A stretch of 13,867 nucleotides of DNA from an uncultured Cytophagaceae bacterium (GTDB lineage: Bacteria > Bacteroidota > Bacteroidia > Cytophagales > Spirosomataceae): NCBI GenBank assembly GCA_938008575.1, contig CALLKB010000016.1, positions 1-13,867 on the forward strand. The letters are read 5' to 3'. Positions 7,510-13,331 of this stretch are shown here, piece by piece; the first letter of the stretch is position 1; each line of letters begins with the position of its first letter. A program made the translations under genes and the position numbers. The notes beneath the pieces were generated by a model that saw only the letters and a list, made by a program, of their open reading frames with translations, was not told where the DNA came from and searched no databases.

Positions 7510-8333
7510 GCTTTTCGGTACGAATATGCTAGCACAATCACGCCAAACAACACGGCGGGAATCGATAAAATTTGACCCATGTTCAAGGTCAAATCATTCT
7601 CAAATGCGCTTTGGTTTTCTTTCAAAAACTCGTAGAAAAAACGAAGAGTAAAGAGCACAATCATGAAATAACCCGTCATTAAACCTTCTTGGGTATCCTT
7701 TTTCTTTTTGGACCAGAACCACATCAAGGCAGCAAAAATCAACAAACAAGAAAGGGCTTCGTATAATTGTGATGGATGACGCGCAAGTACTAAATTGGGA
7801 TCACTATAAGGATTGAATTCCGTATCACGTAAAAATTTAAAGCCCCAAGGCAATTCTGTTGGCTTTCCAATAATTTCCGAATTCATCAAATTCCCCATTC
7901 GAATAAAGAAACCACCCAAAGCTACAGCAGGCACAATCCGATCCGTGATGTATAAATAAGACATGCCTGGATTTTTTCGTGAGTACAAGTAAAATGCAAT
8001 AAATAGACCAATCGAAGCTCCATGTGAAGCTAAACCCGAAAATGGGGGCGTGATCATTTGGATGAAAAAACGTAAGGGGTCCGCTTGCAACAAGGGAAAT
8101 TCATAGAAAAAATAATGCCCAGCGCGTGCTCCTACGATTGTCGCGACCATCGTGTACATGAGTAATTGGTCCGCCTGTTCTGTTGAACGCCCCTCTTGTT
8201 TGAACATGTAGTTCACAACACGAAAACCCGCCAAAAAAGCCATGGCAAAAAAGAAGCCATACCAGCGAATCGGAAATCCAAAAAGGTCAATGATTACGGG
8301 ATTGGGATCCCAAGAAATAAAAGCTGTGAACAT
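7506..8333 (-). CDS. lgt: Prolipoprotein diacylglyceryl transferase
   Basis: Lgt moves diacylglycerol from phosphatidylglycerol to the lipobox cysteine of prolipoproteins, the first step of lipoprotein maturation, in the cytoplasmic membrane. The 275-residue protein has about seven hydrophobic segments. Motifs are IRWYG (Y25), LASHGA (H104, matching the essential H103 of E. coli), the Lgt signature around R145-MGN-LMNSE153 followed by IIGKP, HPSQLYEA (186-193), and RFFYEFLKENQ near the C terminus. The ATG at 8333 gives the usual short periplasmic N terminus. It overlaps the stop of the NlpC/P60 gene by 4 bases. Upstream, 43 bases away on the same strand, is a 49-codon ORF with its own promoter, so the two may share a transcript; a TAATTTTG box just before lgt could give a separate start. 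Confidence 0.95.
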   Translation of the reverse strand: MFTAFISWDPNPVIIDLFGFPIRWYGFFFAMAFLAGFRVVNYMFKQEGRSTEQADQLLMYTMVATIVGARAGHYFFYEFPLLQADPLRFFIQMITPPFSGLASHGASIGLFIAFYLYSRKNPGMSYLYITDRIVPAVALGGFFIRMGNLMNSEIIGKPTELPWGFKFLRDTEFNPYSDPNLVLARHPSQLYEALSCLLIFAALMWFWSKKKKDTQEGLMTGYFMIVLFTLRFFYEFLKENQSAFENDLTLNMGQILSIPAVLFGVIVLAYSYRKA

Positions 8334-8352
8334 GGGCTTATCGAATGAAACC

Positions 8353-8360
8353 CAAAATTA
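8353..8360 (-). promoter_or_regulatory. Possible -7 box for lgt
   Basis: The minus strand reads TAATTTTG, an exact match to TAnnTTTG, ending 19 bases before the lgt ATG. No TTG lies at the right distance upstream (about 19-20 bases), so it is either a weak promoter or chance in AT-rich DNA. If real, it would let lgt be transcribed apart from the small ORF upstream. Confidence 0.3.
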
Positions 8361-8376
8361 AGAGAATTTTTAAGAA

Positions 8377-8526
8377 TTAACGCGATACTTTTCGCACGAG
8401 TACTTGAATCGATTTTTTAATGACTTTTGCAGGATAAAGCCTTTGGGGCAACCCTAAACCAAACATGCTCTGCGATGCAAATAGAAATACGACTAGTACC
8501 CAAAAGGTTCGTTGGTGATTTTTCAT
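8377..8526 (-). CDS. Small ORF, 49 residues, with hydrophobic N terminus (hypothetical)
   Basis: An ATG at 8526 opens a 49-codon frame ending at TAA 8377-8379. The protein begins MKNHQRTFWVLVVFLFASQS, which has a basic N terminus, a hydrophobic core of about 11 residues and a small-residue region resembling a signal peptide; the remaining ~25 residues are basic (six Lys/Arg in the last 18) and end VLVRKVSR. A well-formed promoter lies directly upstream (TTG, 19 bases, TATGTTTG), but it ends only 4 bases before the ATG, so the mRNA would be nearly leaderless, or translation would begin elsewhere. It lies 43 bases before lgt on the same strand. I do not recognise the protein. It may be a small secreted or membrane-attached peptide, or simply the leader of the lgt transcript with a chance ORF. 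Confidence 0.5.
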   Translation of the reverse strand: MKNHQRTFWVLVVFLFASQSMFGLGLPQRLYPAKVIKKSIQVLVRKVSR

Positions 8527-8530
8527 AGCA

Positions 8531-8560
8531 CAAACATACAACTAAAATAGTACTATGCAA
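8531..8560 (-). promoter_or_regulatory. Bacteroidota-type promoter upstream of the small ORF and lgt
   Basis: On the minus strand TTG (8560-8558) and TATGTTTG (8538-8531) are separated by 19 bases, which fits the -33/-7 layout of the primary sigma factor in Bacteroidota (TTTG or TTG, then TAnnTTTG). Transcription would begin near 8526 and read through the small ORF toward lgt. A 7-base inverted repeat (ATAGTAC at 8547-8553, GTACTAT at 8567-8573) flanks the -33 element and could bind a regulator. Confidence 0.55.
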
Positions 8561-8573
8561 TACAAGGTACTAT
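8547..8573. repeat. Inverted repeat ATAGTAC-N13-GTACTAT in the divergent gap
   Basis: Two 7-base arms, ATAGTAC (8547-8553) and GTACTAT (8567-8573), are exact reverse complements 13 bases apart. The first arm is part of a 10-base perfect palindrome (ATAGTACTAT, 8547-8556). The pair straddles the -33 element of the minus-strand promoter, a usual place for an operator. In AT-rich intergenic DNA such a repeat can also occur by chance. Confidence 0.35.
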
Positions 8574-8654
8574 AAATTTTAACAAATCTTATGAATTCGT
8601 AGACTTGATGTGTCGGTTCGTCGATTGCATCACCCTTATTACAATCCTAGCATA

Positions 8655-8662
8655 CATCTTTG
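8655..8662 (+). promoter_or_regulatory. Possible -7 box for the PepSY-like lipoprotein gene
   Basis: The sequence CATCTTTG differs from TAnnTTTG by one base and is followed by TAC, as is common in Bacteroidota promoters. It would give a 5' leader of about 50 bases before the ATG at 8719. No TTG sits at the right distance upstream, so the assignment is tentative. The rest of the gap 8573-8718 holds nothing else I can name. Confidence 0.35.
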
Positions 8663-8718
8663 TACAAGATTCGCTTAGAACCTAACGTTAACTCAGTGTT
8701 CAACTAAATTTAACAACC

Positions 8719-9891
8719 ATGAAAAAGCTCATTCTATTTGCCTTCGCTAGTACGGTACTTTTAAGCTCATGTAGCAAAGAAGAGGCCATGAATCCACAAG
8801 GATTCACAGCAATCAACGCGGCCAATGTACCACAAGCGGTACAATCTACGATCCAACAAAGTTTTCCAACGGCACAAGTAGCCTATTCTGTTATCCAACC
8901 GAATGCCTTGTATGTTGCAGATGTTACGACTCCTTCTACGGAAATGCAAATCGTATTATCATCTAAAGGTTCAATAAAAGAAGCTTTCTCTAAAATTGAT
9001 TCAACGGCATTACCTACGAGTGTATTGACCTATTTATCCACCAATTATCCAGGATACGATTTATTGCATGCATCGCAAAAAACAACGGGTACACCTACGG
9101 GTTACCGAGTTGTATTAAAATATAATTCCGAGTTTTATTCTGTATTATTTGACGAAAAAGGTGCCTTTGTTTCCCAAACGACAGGAATGCCTGGTGGCCC
9201 TAAAGGTGGTAAGGAAAAAGGGAGCCATGGTCCTACCGTTACGAGTTTGACACTTACAGACCTTCCAGCAGCGGTTCAAACGGCATTAAATGGATATACG
9301 TTCCAACGTGCTATGGCAAAAATAAATGACAAAGGAGTGACCATTTACCATGTACATGCAGAGAAAGCAGGTATCGTATATGAATTAGAAATCGCTGCCA
9401 GTGGTACCATTTTAGAAAGTGAGGCACAAGAAGTTAAGCCGATTATTACAAAAGTGGACCTAACAACATTACCAGCTGCCATCACAACCTATTTAAATAC
9501 CAATGCAGTTGGATGGACACTCAAAAATGCAGTGAGTGTTGCGGCTGATAATGTGATCATCCATTACCATGTTGTTGTTTCTGTAGGAGCTACAGTTCAA
9601 ACGTATATGTTTGACAAAGATTTTAAATTGGTTCAAAATGCAGGAAAAGGTCCTAAAGACAATCAAGAGCTTCCTAATTTCACGGTAGCAGAAATCACTC
9701 AAGCCCAAATTCCAGCAGCCGCAATTACATATTTGAATACGAATTATGCGGGTTGGACATTTACGAAAGCCCAAACGGTTTCAGCTGATACAACAGTAAA
9801 AGAATATGAAGTATTTATTGCCGTAGCAGGAAAAAATTACAAAGTTGAATTTGATGGAAACGGCGTTTTCACAGGTGCCAAACTAAAGTAA
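8719..9891 (+). CDS. Lipoprotein with five PepSY-like (DUF2874-type) repeats
   Basis: A 390-residue lipoprotein: signal MKKLILFAFASTVLLSSC with the lipidated cysteine at residue 18, followed by SKEE. The mature part consists of five diverged repeats of about 58 residues, near 36-93, 98-155, 182-238, 251-308 and 331-388. Each starts with a (L/V/I)P-(A/Q/T)-(A/S)-(V/I/A) helix, continues with a YLxTNYxGW-like segment, and ends in beta strands with an (F/L)D-x-x-G turn. This is the pattern of PepSY-like/DUF2874 proteins of Bacteroidota, which occur in the envelope and have no established reaction. Repeats 2 and 4 are each followed by a Gly/Lys/Pro-rich linker (GGPKGGKEKG at 159-168, GKGPKDN at 309-315), which suggests growth by duplication of repeat pairs. 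It is a single-gene unit with a strong terminator downstream. A role in protein-folding or protease inhibition is conceivable but unproven. Confidence 0.85.
   Translation: MKKLILFAFASTVLLSSCSKEEAMNPQGFTAINAANVPQAVQSTIQQSFPTAQVAYSVIQPNALYVADVTTPSTEMQIVLSSKGSIKEAFSKIDSTALPTSVLTYLSTNYPGYDLLHASQKTTGTPTGYRVVLKYNSEFYSVLFDEKGAFVSQTTGMPGGPKGGKEKGSHGPTVTSLTLTDLPAAVQTALNGYTFQRAMAKINDKGVTIYHVHAEKAGIVYELEIAASGTILESEAQEVKPIITKVDLTTLPAAITTYLNTNAVGWTLKNAVSVAADNVIIHYHVVVSVGATVQTYMFDKDFKLVQNAGKGPKDNQELPNFTVAEITQAQIPAAAITYLNTNYAGWTFTKAQTVSADTTVKEYEVFIAVAGKNYKVEFDGNGVFTGAKLK
8824..9882 (+). repeat. Five tandem coding repeats (PepSY-like modules)
   Basis: Five units of about 174 bases lie at roughly 8824-8997, 9010-9183, 9262-9432, 9469-9642 and 9709-9882. 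They are clearest at protein level: LPAAITTYLNTN in unit 4 against IPAAAITYLNTN in unit 5, each followed by GWT(L/F). DNA identity between units is limited, so the duplications are old and recent slippage is unlikely. Confidence 0.75.
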
Positions 9892-9910
9892 AACAAATAA
9901 TCTGTGATCA

Positions 9911-9950
9911 AGAAAAGGCTTGCTTCGGCAGGCCTTTTCTGTTTATTTTG
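9911..9950 (+). terminator. Rho-independent terminator with UUCG tetraloop
   Basis: AGAAAAGGCTTGC (9911-9923) pairs with GCAGGCCTTTTCT (9928-9940) across the loop TTCG (9924-9927): 13 pairs with one G-U wobble, closed by a C-G pair on a very stable UUCG loop. The 3' arm holds TTTT and is followed by GTTTATTTT. It begins 19 bases after the lipoprotein stop codon. The A-run in the 5' arm means it could also stop transcription from the opposite side. Confidence 0.9.
9920..9950 (+). promoter_or_regulatory. Possible promoter overlapping the terminator
   Basis: TTG (9920-9922) and TTATTTTG (9943-9950) are 20 bases apart; the second differs from TAnnTTTG by one base. The next gene starts at 9958, so it has almost no other room for a promoter after the terminator. 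If used, transcription would begin at about the start codon. The alternative is that the gene depends on read-through. Confidence 0.25.
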
Positions 9951-9957
9951 AGTCGAT

Positions 9958-10533
9958 ATGCAAGAAATCGAACCTTCCTTTCAGTGGGAATCCCTGTACA
10001 ACGCGGCTCACGACCGCAAATCCCCATTTTATGGCAGAAGTTATTCGCAAACCGAATACGAGAACGACATTTATGGTTATTACATTCACCCCCTTTGGGA
10101 TGAGATCGACTCCGAAACACTATATTGCAAAATTCTTTATAGCGATTACGCACAAGGCTATTCCATCATCGAATTATTCGGCGAATGGAACGATACGCTG
10201 CACAACGACATCATGTTGCTTAAAAGGCAAGTTATCGACCACCTCTTAGCTGTTGGGATTAAACATTTTATTTTAATCGGAGAAAATGTCTTCAACTTTC
10301 ATGGAAGCTATGAAGACGATTATTATGCCGAATGGTTCGAAGAAGTGGAAGATGGTTGGATCGTAGGATTGCATTTCGCAACTTTTGTTGAACAAGAATG
10401 GGCCAAATACCATGTCGATTATTACATCAATTTTGGTGGAAATTTGCAGATTCCCAATTGGCGTACCTTGAAACCGGAGATGATTTTTGCCTATTTACAG
10501 CATGTCATGGCGAAGCGACTAGGACCAGCATAA
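9958..10533 (+). CDS. Conserved Bacteroidota protein of unknown function, 191 residues
   Basis: The protein is soluble, acidic and rich in aromatic residues, with no signal peptide or membrane segment. It opens with FQWESLYNAAHDRKSPFYGR, continues through YYIHPLWDEIDS, FGEWNDTLHNDIMLLKRQ (74-91), an FILIGENVFNFH strand-turn (104-115), an acidic stretch EDDYYAEWFEEVEDGW and a C-terminal YYINFGGNLQIPNWRTLKPE segment. I recall similar uncharacterised proteins in Cytophagales but cannot name a domain or a reaction. ATG 9958 is the first in-frame ATG and follows the upstream terminator by 8 bases, so the start and its promoter are unusually close. The next gene is 68 bases downstream on the same strand. 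The strong conservation of W, D, E, N and H residues would fit an enzyme or a nucleic-acid partner, but this is only a guess. Confidence 0.75.
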   Translation: MQEIEPSFQWESLYNAAHDRKSPFYGRSYSQTEYENDIYGYYIHPLWDEIDSETLYCKILYSDYAQGYSIIELFGEWNDTLHNDIMLLKRQVIDHLLAVGIKHFILIGENVFNFHGSYEDDYYAEWFEEVEDGWIVGLHFATFVEQEWAKYHVDYYINFGGNLQIPNWRTLKPEMIFAYLQHVMAKRLGPA

Positions 10534-10601
10534 AAAATAAGCGAATCAGGATATTAATCCATTCAAATTCTACTACTTTAGCCCTTAAACTAACATTTCC
10601 T

Positions 10602-11345
10602 ATGAAAAATATCTTACTAATTTGCTTGCTTAGCATCTCATTTTTAGGCTTTGCCAAAAAGCCAAATACGCGCTATTTTGAAATGCGCATCTACTATTGC
10701 CACCCAGGCCGACTAGACGCATTACTGCAGCGATTTACGAATCATACTACAAAGATTTTCGAAAAACATGGCATGACAAATGTGGGCTATTGGATTCCGA
10801 ACAACAATACGGAGAATGCCTTGTATTACATTTTAGCTTATCCTTCTCAAGCTGCGCGTGATTCATCTTGGAAACATTTTGGCAGCGATCCTGAGTGGAA
10901 AGAAGTGGCAAGAAAATCCGAAGAAAGTGGCAAAATCGTAGCAAAAGTTACCAACATCTTCATGAATGCAACAGATTTCAGCCCTAAAATCAAGGCATCC
11001 CACAGCGATGCAGATCGTACCTTCGAAATGCGCACTTACACGGCAACTCCTGGAAAATTAGAAAACATTTTGACGCGCTTCCGCGACCACACGGTGAAAC
11101 TTTTCAAAAAGCATGGAATGGACAACATCGCCTATTTTACAACCATTCCAAAAGATGGTTCTCAGAGTAAATTGCTTTATTTCATCGCACACAAAAGTGA
11201 AGCTGCAGGCAAGGCAAGTTTTGATGCATTTCGCCTAGATCCTAAGTGGATTTCGGTGAGAGATGCATCCGAAAAAGATGGCAAAATCGTCGAAAAGGTG
11301 GAATCAATCTACATGAGCCCGACGAGTTTCTCGACAATTCGATAA
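10602..11345 (+). CDS. Secreted protein with two NIPSNAP domains
   Basis: The open frame begins at 10398 inside the preceding gene, but ATG 10602 opens a clear signal peptide (MKNILLICLLSISFLGFA, cleavage near residue 18), giving 247 residues. The mature part is two copies of the NIPSNAP domain, a ferredoxin-like dimeric alpha-beta barrel fold, at about 24-122 and 139-240. The copies align well: YFEMRIYYCHPGRLDALLQRF against TFEMRTYTATPGKLENILTRF, then KIFEKHGM against KLFKKHGM, and KIVAKVTNIFM against KIVEKVESIYM. A tandem pair would form within one chain the dimer that single-domain proteins make from two. The biochemical role of bacterial NIPSNAP proteins is not established; in Bacteroidota, exported versions are common. 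It stands alone between an unknown gene and a polysaccharide-type pair. Confidence 0.88.
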   Translation: MKNILLICLLSISFLGFAKKPNTRYFEMRIYYCHPGRLDALLQRFTNHTTKIFEKHGMTNVGYWIPNNNTENALYYILAYPSQAARDSSWKHFGSDPEWKEVARKSEESGKIVAKVTNIFMNATDFSPKIKASHSDADRTFEMRTYTATPGKLENILTRFRDHTVKLFKKHGMDNIAYFTTIPKDGSQSKLLYFIAHKSEAAGKASFDAFRLDPKWISVRDASEKDGKIVEKVESIYMSPTSFSTIR

Positions 11346-11352
11346 ATGGTCG

Positions 11353-11360
11353 TATCTTTG
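11353..11360 (+). promoter_or_regulatory. Possible -7 box for the propeller/glycosyltransferase pair
   Basis: TATCTTTG matches TAnnTTTG exactly and lies 33 bases before the ATG at 11393. No TTG is present at the right distance upstream (a TTTC lies 22 bases before it), so the -33 part is weak. Its last three bases belong to the left arm of the inverted repeat at 11358-11388. Confidence 0.4.
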
Positions 11361-11388
11361 GACGTGGTCTTTCAAACACCACGTCCAA
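11358..11388. repeat. Perfect 11-bp inverted repeat between the NIPSNAP and propeller genes
   Basis: TTGGACGTGGT (11358-11368) and ACCACGTCCAA (11378-11388) are exact reverse complements with a 9-base loop. The position 13 bases after the NIPSNAP stop fits a terminator stem, but only TTATAT follows, so it lacks a proper U-run. It also overlaps the predicted -7 box and start point of the next gene, so an operator or a leader hairpin is equally possible. Confidence 0.6.
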
Positions 11389-11392
11389 TTAT

Positions 11393-12298
11393 ATGCAGTG
11401 GATTAAAAAAGGGTTAATTTTCGACGATTGTCATGCACAAGTGCCGATTGTAGACACTCAACACAAAGGTTTTTGGAGAGTATATTTTTCAAAACGCATC
11501 AATCGAGGACCAAGTCTACCCTACTACATCGATGTAGAAGCGGGAAATCCAAGCAATATTTTATATAAATCTGATACCCCAGTATTATTGCCAGGGGAAC
11601 GTGGATCTTTTGATTGGGCAGGCGTAATGCCAACCGAAATATTAACCGTAGGCTCTAATAAATATCTATTTTACATTGGCTGGGCGAATCGATTAGACGT
11701 TCCCTATCATAACAATTTGGGATTAGCCCTAAGTACAGATGGCGGAAATACCTGGAAAAAATTCTCTGAAGGTCCTGTTTTAGCCACATCGTACAAAGAA
11801 CCTGGGTACGTTGGTACAATATCAATTATCAAGGAAAAAGAACTCTATTATGGTTATTATTTATCCTGTCGCAAATGGGAGGAAATTGATAATCGCATTG
11901 AGCCCATTTATGATATAAAAATTGCAACTTCGACCAATTTGATTGATTGGCTCCCTTTAAATGAAACGGCGATCTGCCTATCAGGAGATGAAGGTGGAAT
12001 TTCAAAAGCTTCAATTCTAAAATTAAAGGGAGCTTACTACATGTGGTATGCTGTTCGTAAATCAACAGATTACCGTGAAAATCCGCAAAACAGCTACCGA
12101 ATTAAATGCGCAAAAAGCGATGATTTAATACATTGGGAAAAAATTCAATTCATGGGCCTCGACATTGATCACACACCCTCTTGGGAAGACCAAATGGTCG
12201 AATACCCCCATGTCTTTGAATACCAGAATGAAATTTATATGTTCTACAATGGAAATGGATTTGGCGATACAGGCTTTGGCTACGCAGTTTTAAGTTAG
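11393..12298 (+). CDS. Cytoplasmic five-bladed beta-propeller glycosidase-like protein
   Basis: ATG 11393 gives 301 residues beginning MQWIKKGLIF; the frame is open from 11246 but the extra 49 codons overlap the NIPSNAP gene and the inverted repeat and have no family similarity. The protein has repeated propeller-blade strands typical of GH43/GH32/GH130-like folds: HAQVPIVD with GFWRVYFSKR, then YLFYIGWANRLDVPYHNNLGLALS, LYYGYYLSCRKW, AYYMWYAVRKSTDYR with IKCAKSDDLIHWE, and the closing EIYMFYNGNGFGDTGFGYAVL. There is no signal peptide. Relatives of this kind are often found inside O-antigen and capsule clusters beside glycosyltransferases, and the family 2 glycosyltransferase that follows after 4 bases fits this. 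I cannot confirm a catalytic acid/base pair by eye, so hydrolase, phosphorylase or sugar-binding activity all remain possible. Confidence 0.75.
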   Translation: MQWIKKGLIFDDCHAQVPIVDTQHKGFWRVYFSKRINRGPSLPYYIDVEAGNPSNILYKSDTPVLLPGERGSFDWAGVMPTEILTVGSNKYLFYIGWANRLDVPYHNNLGLALSTDGGNTWKKFSEGPVLATSYKEPGYVGTISIIKEKELYYGYYLSCRKWEEIDNRIEPIYDIKIATSTNLIDWLPLNETAICLSGDEGGISKASILKLKGAYYMWYAVRKSTDYRENPQNSYRIKCAKSDDLIHWEKIQFMGLDIDHTPSWEDQMVEYPHVFEYQNEIYMFYNGNGFGDTGFGYAVLS

Positions 12299-12302
12299 TA
12301 AA

Positions 12303-13331
12303 ATGAATTTCGACTATTTAAATAAAGACATTTACGGTCAACCAACACTTACTGAACATCCGAAAGTCAGTATTTGTGTGATTTCATATAATCACCAAAA
12401 CTATGTAAAGACATGTTTAAATAGCATATTAGAACAAAAAGTTGACTTTGCTTTTGAAATCATCTTGGGGGAGGATTGTTCAAAAGATCAAACTGCCGAA
12501 ATCATCATACAATATGCTGACCAATATCCTCACCTCATAAAAGCATATATCCGACAAAAAAATGTAGGAGCCAAAACAAACTTTTTACACTGTTTCCTGC
12601 AATGCAAGGGTGAATACATCGTTTTTATCGAAGCAGACGACTACTGGACTGACCCGCTCAAACTTCAACGCCAAGTTGATTTTTTAGACCAACATCCCCA
12701 TGCATCTGCCTGCTTTCACAATGCGCAAATCATTTTCGAAGATGGGAGCCATCGGGAACCCGTTTTGATTAATCCTATTGACCAAAAACCTTGGGTGGAA
12801 TCCGCCGACTTCCTCGTTGAAAAAGAAACTTGGTTCATGGCAACGGCTGCCGTGATGATGCGAAGAAAATTTGCACATCCGCTTCCAGAATGGTTTTTAC
12901 ACTCGAAAAGTGGTGATATTCCGCTCTATGTTATTTTGGCTGAACAAGGCCCCATTGGCTATTTACCAGAAGTGATGTCCGTCTACCGAAAAAACGAAGG
13001 GGGTATCAGCATGACCGACCATGTCCATGCAGATGCCTTTATTAAAAATCGGATTTTCATGTATTCGAGTATCAATGCCCATACAAAATACAAATACAAT
13101 CACCTCATTAAACCTATCCTGCAGGCATATTACCTAATGCGCATGGATTGCCACGAAAACAAATCCAATAAGGCCAAACAAGCTTTTTATTTCAGTCGGG
13201 CAACACTCCTAAATCCCCCGCGAACCGCGAAGGATTGGAAAAGCTATTTAAAAACGAATTTGTTAAGCCCCAAAAACCTGTTGACCTACCTCAATTTCCG
13301 TTCAAAATTGAATAAAATCATCAAAAGATAA
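12303..13331 (+). CDS. Family 2 glycosyltransferase
   Basis: A 342-residue GT-A fold glycosyltransferase. The N-terminal domain shows VSICVISYNHQNYV (22-35), IILGEDCSKDQT (53-64, nucleotide-sugar binding) and the metal-binding FIEADDYWTDP (108-118); AYIRQKNVGAKTNF and LPEVMSVYRKNEGGIS are also typical. No membrane segment is evident, so it probably acts on the inner face of the membrane in synthesis of a surface polysaccharide or O-antigen-like glycan, together with the propeller protein 4 bases upstream. Donor and acceptor are unknown. The C terminus is basic and hydrophobic (LNFRSKLNKIIKR). Its last seven codons (13311-13331) lie in the stretch that can also be read as the end of the foreign potC fragment, so the true C terminus in the source genome is uncertain. 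Confidence 0.9.
   Translation: MNFDYLNKDIYGQPTLTEHPKVSICVISYNHQNYVKTCLNSILEQKVDFAFEIILGEDCSKDQTAEIIIQYADQYPHLIKAYIRQKNVGAKTNFLHCFLQCKGEYIVFIEADDYWTDPLKLQRQVDFLDQHPHASACFHNAQIIFEDGSHREPVLINPIDQKPWVESADFLVEKETWFMATAAVMMRRKFAHPLPEWFLHSKSGDIPLYVILAEQGPIGYLPEVMSVYRKNEGGISMTDHVHADAFIKNRIFMYSSINAHTKYKYNHLIKPILQAYYLMRMDCHENKSNKAKQAFYFSRATLLNPPRTAKDWKSYLKTNLLSPKNLLTYLNFRSKLNKIIKR

Noticed and set aside
8334..8718. Riboswitch or structured RNA in the lgt-lipoprotein gap
   Set aside because: Apart from the small ORF, promoter boxes and a short inverted repeat, no conserved RNA architecture could be recognised by eye.
10398..10601. N-terminal extension of the NIPSNAP protein
   Set aside because: It lies in another frame of the preceding 191-residue gene, and a clear signal peptide starts at 10602.
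11358..11388. Standard rho-independent terminator for the NIPSNAP gene
   Set aside because: The stem is good but the downstream sequence is TTATATG, without a U-run, so it was recorded as an inverted repeat instead.
11246..11392. N-terminal extension of the propeller protein
   Set aside because: It overlaps the NIPSNAP 3' end and the inverted repeat; the family starts at MQWIKKGLIF (11393).
13302..13310. Natural C terminus of PotC (Q-F-stop)
   Set aside because: These codons are the reverse complement of the glycosyltransferase coding sequence and do not fit the PotC family, which continues with a further membrane helix.
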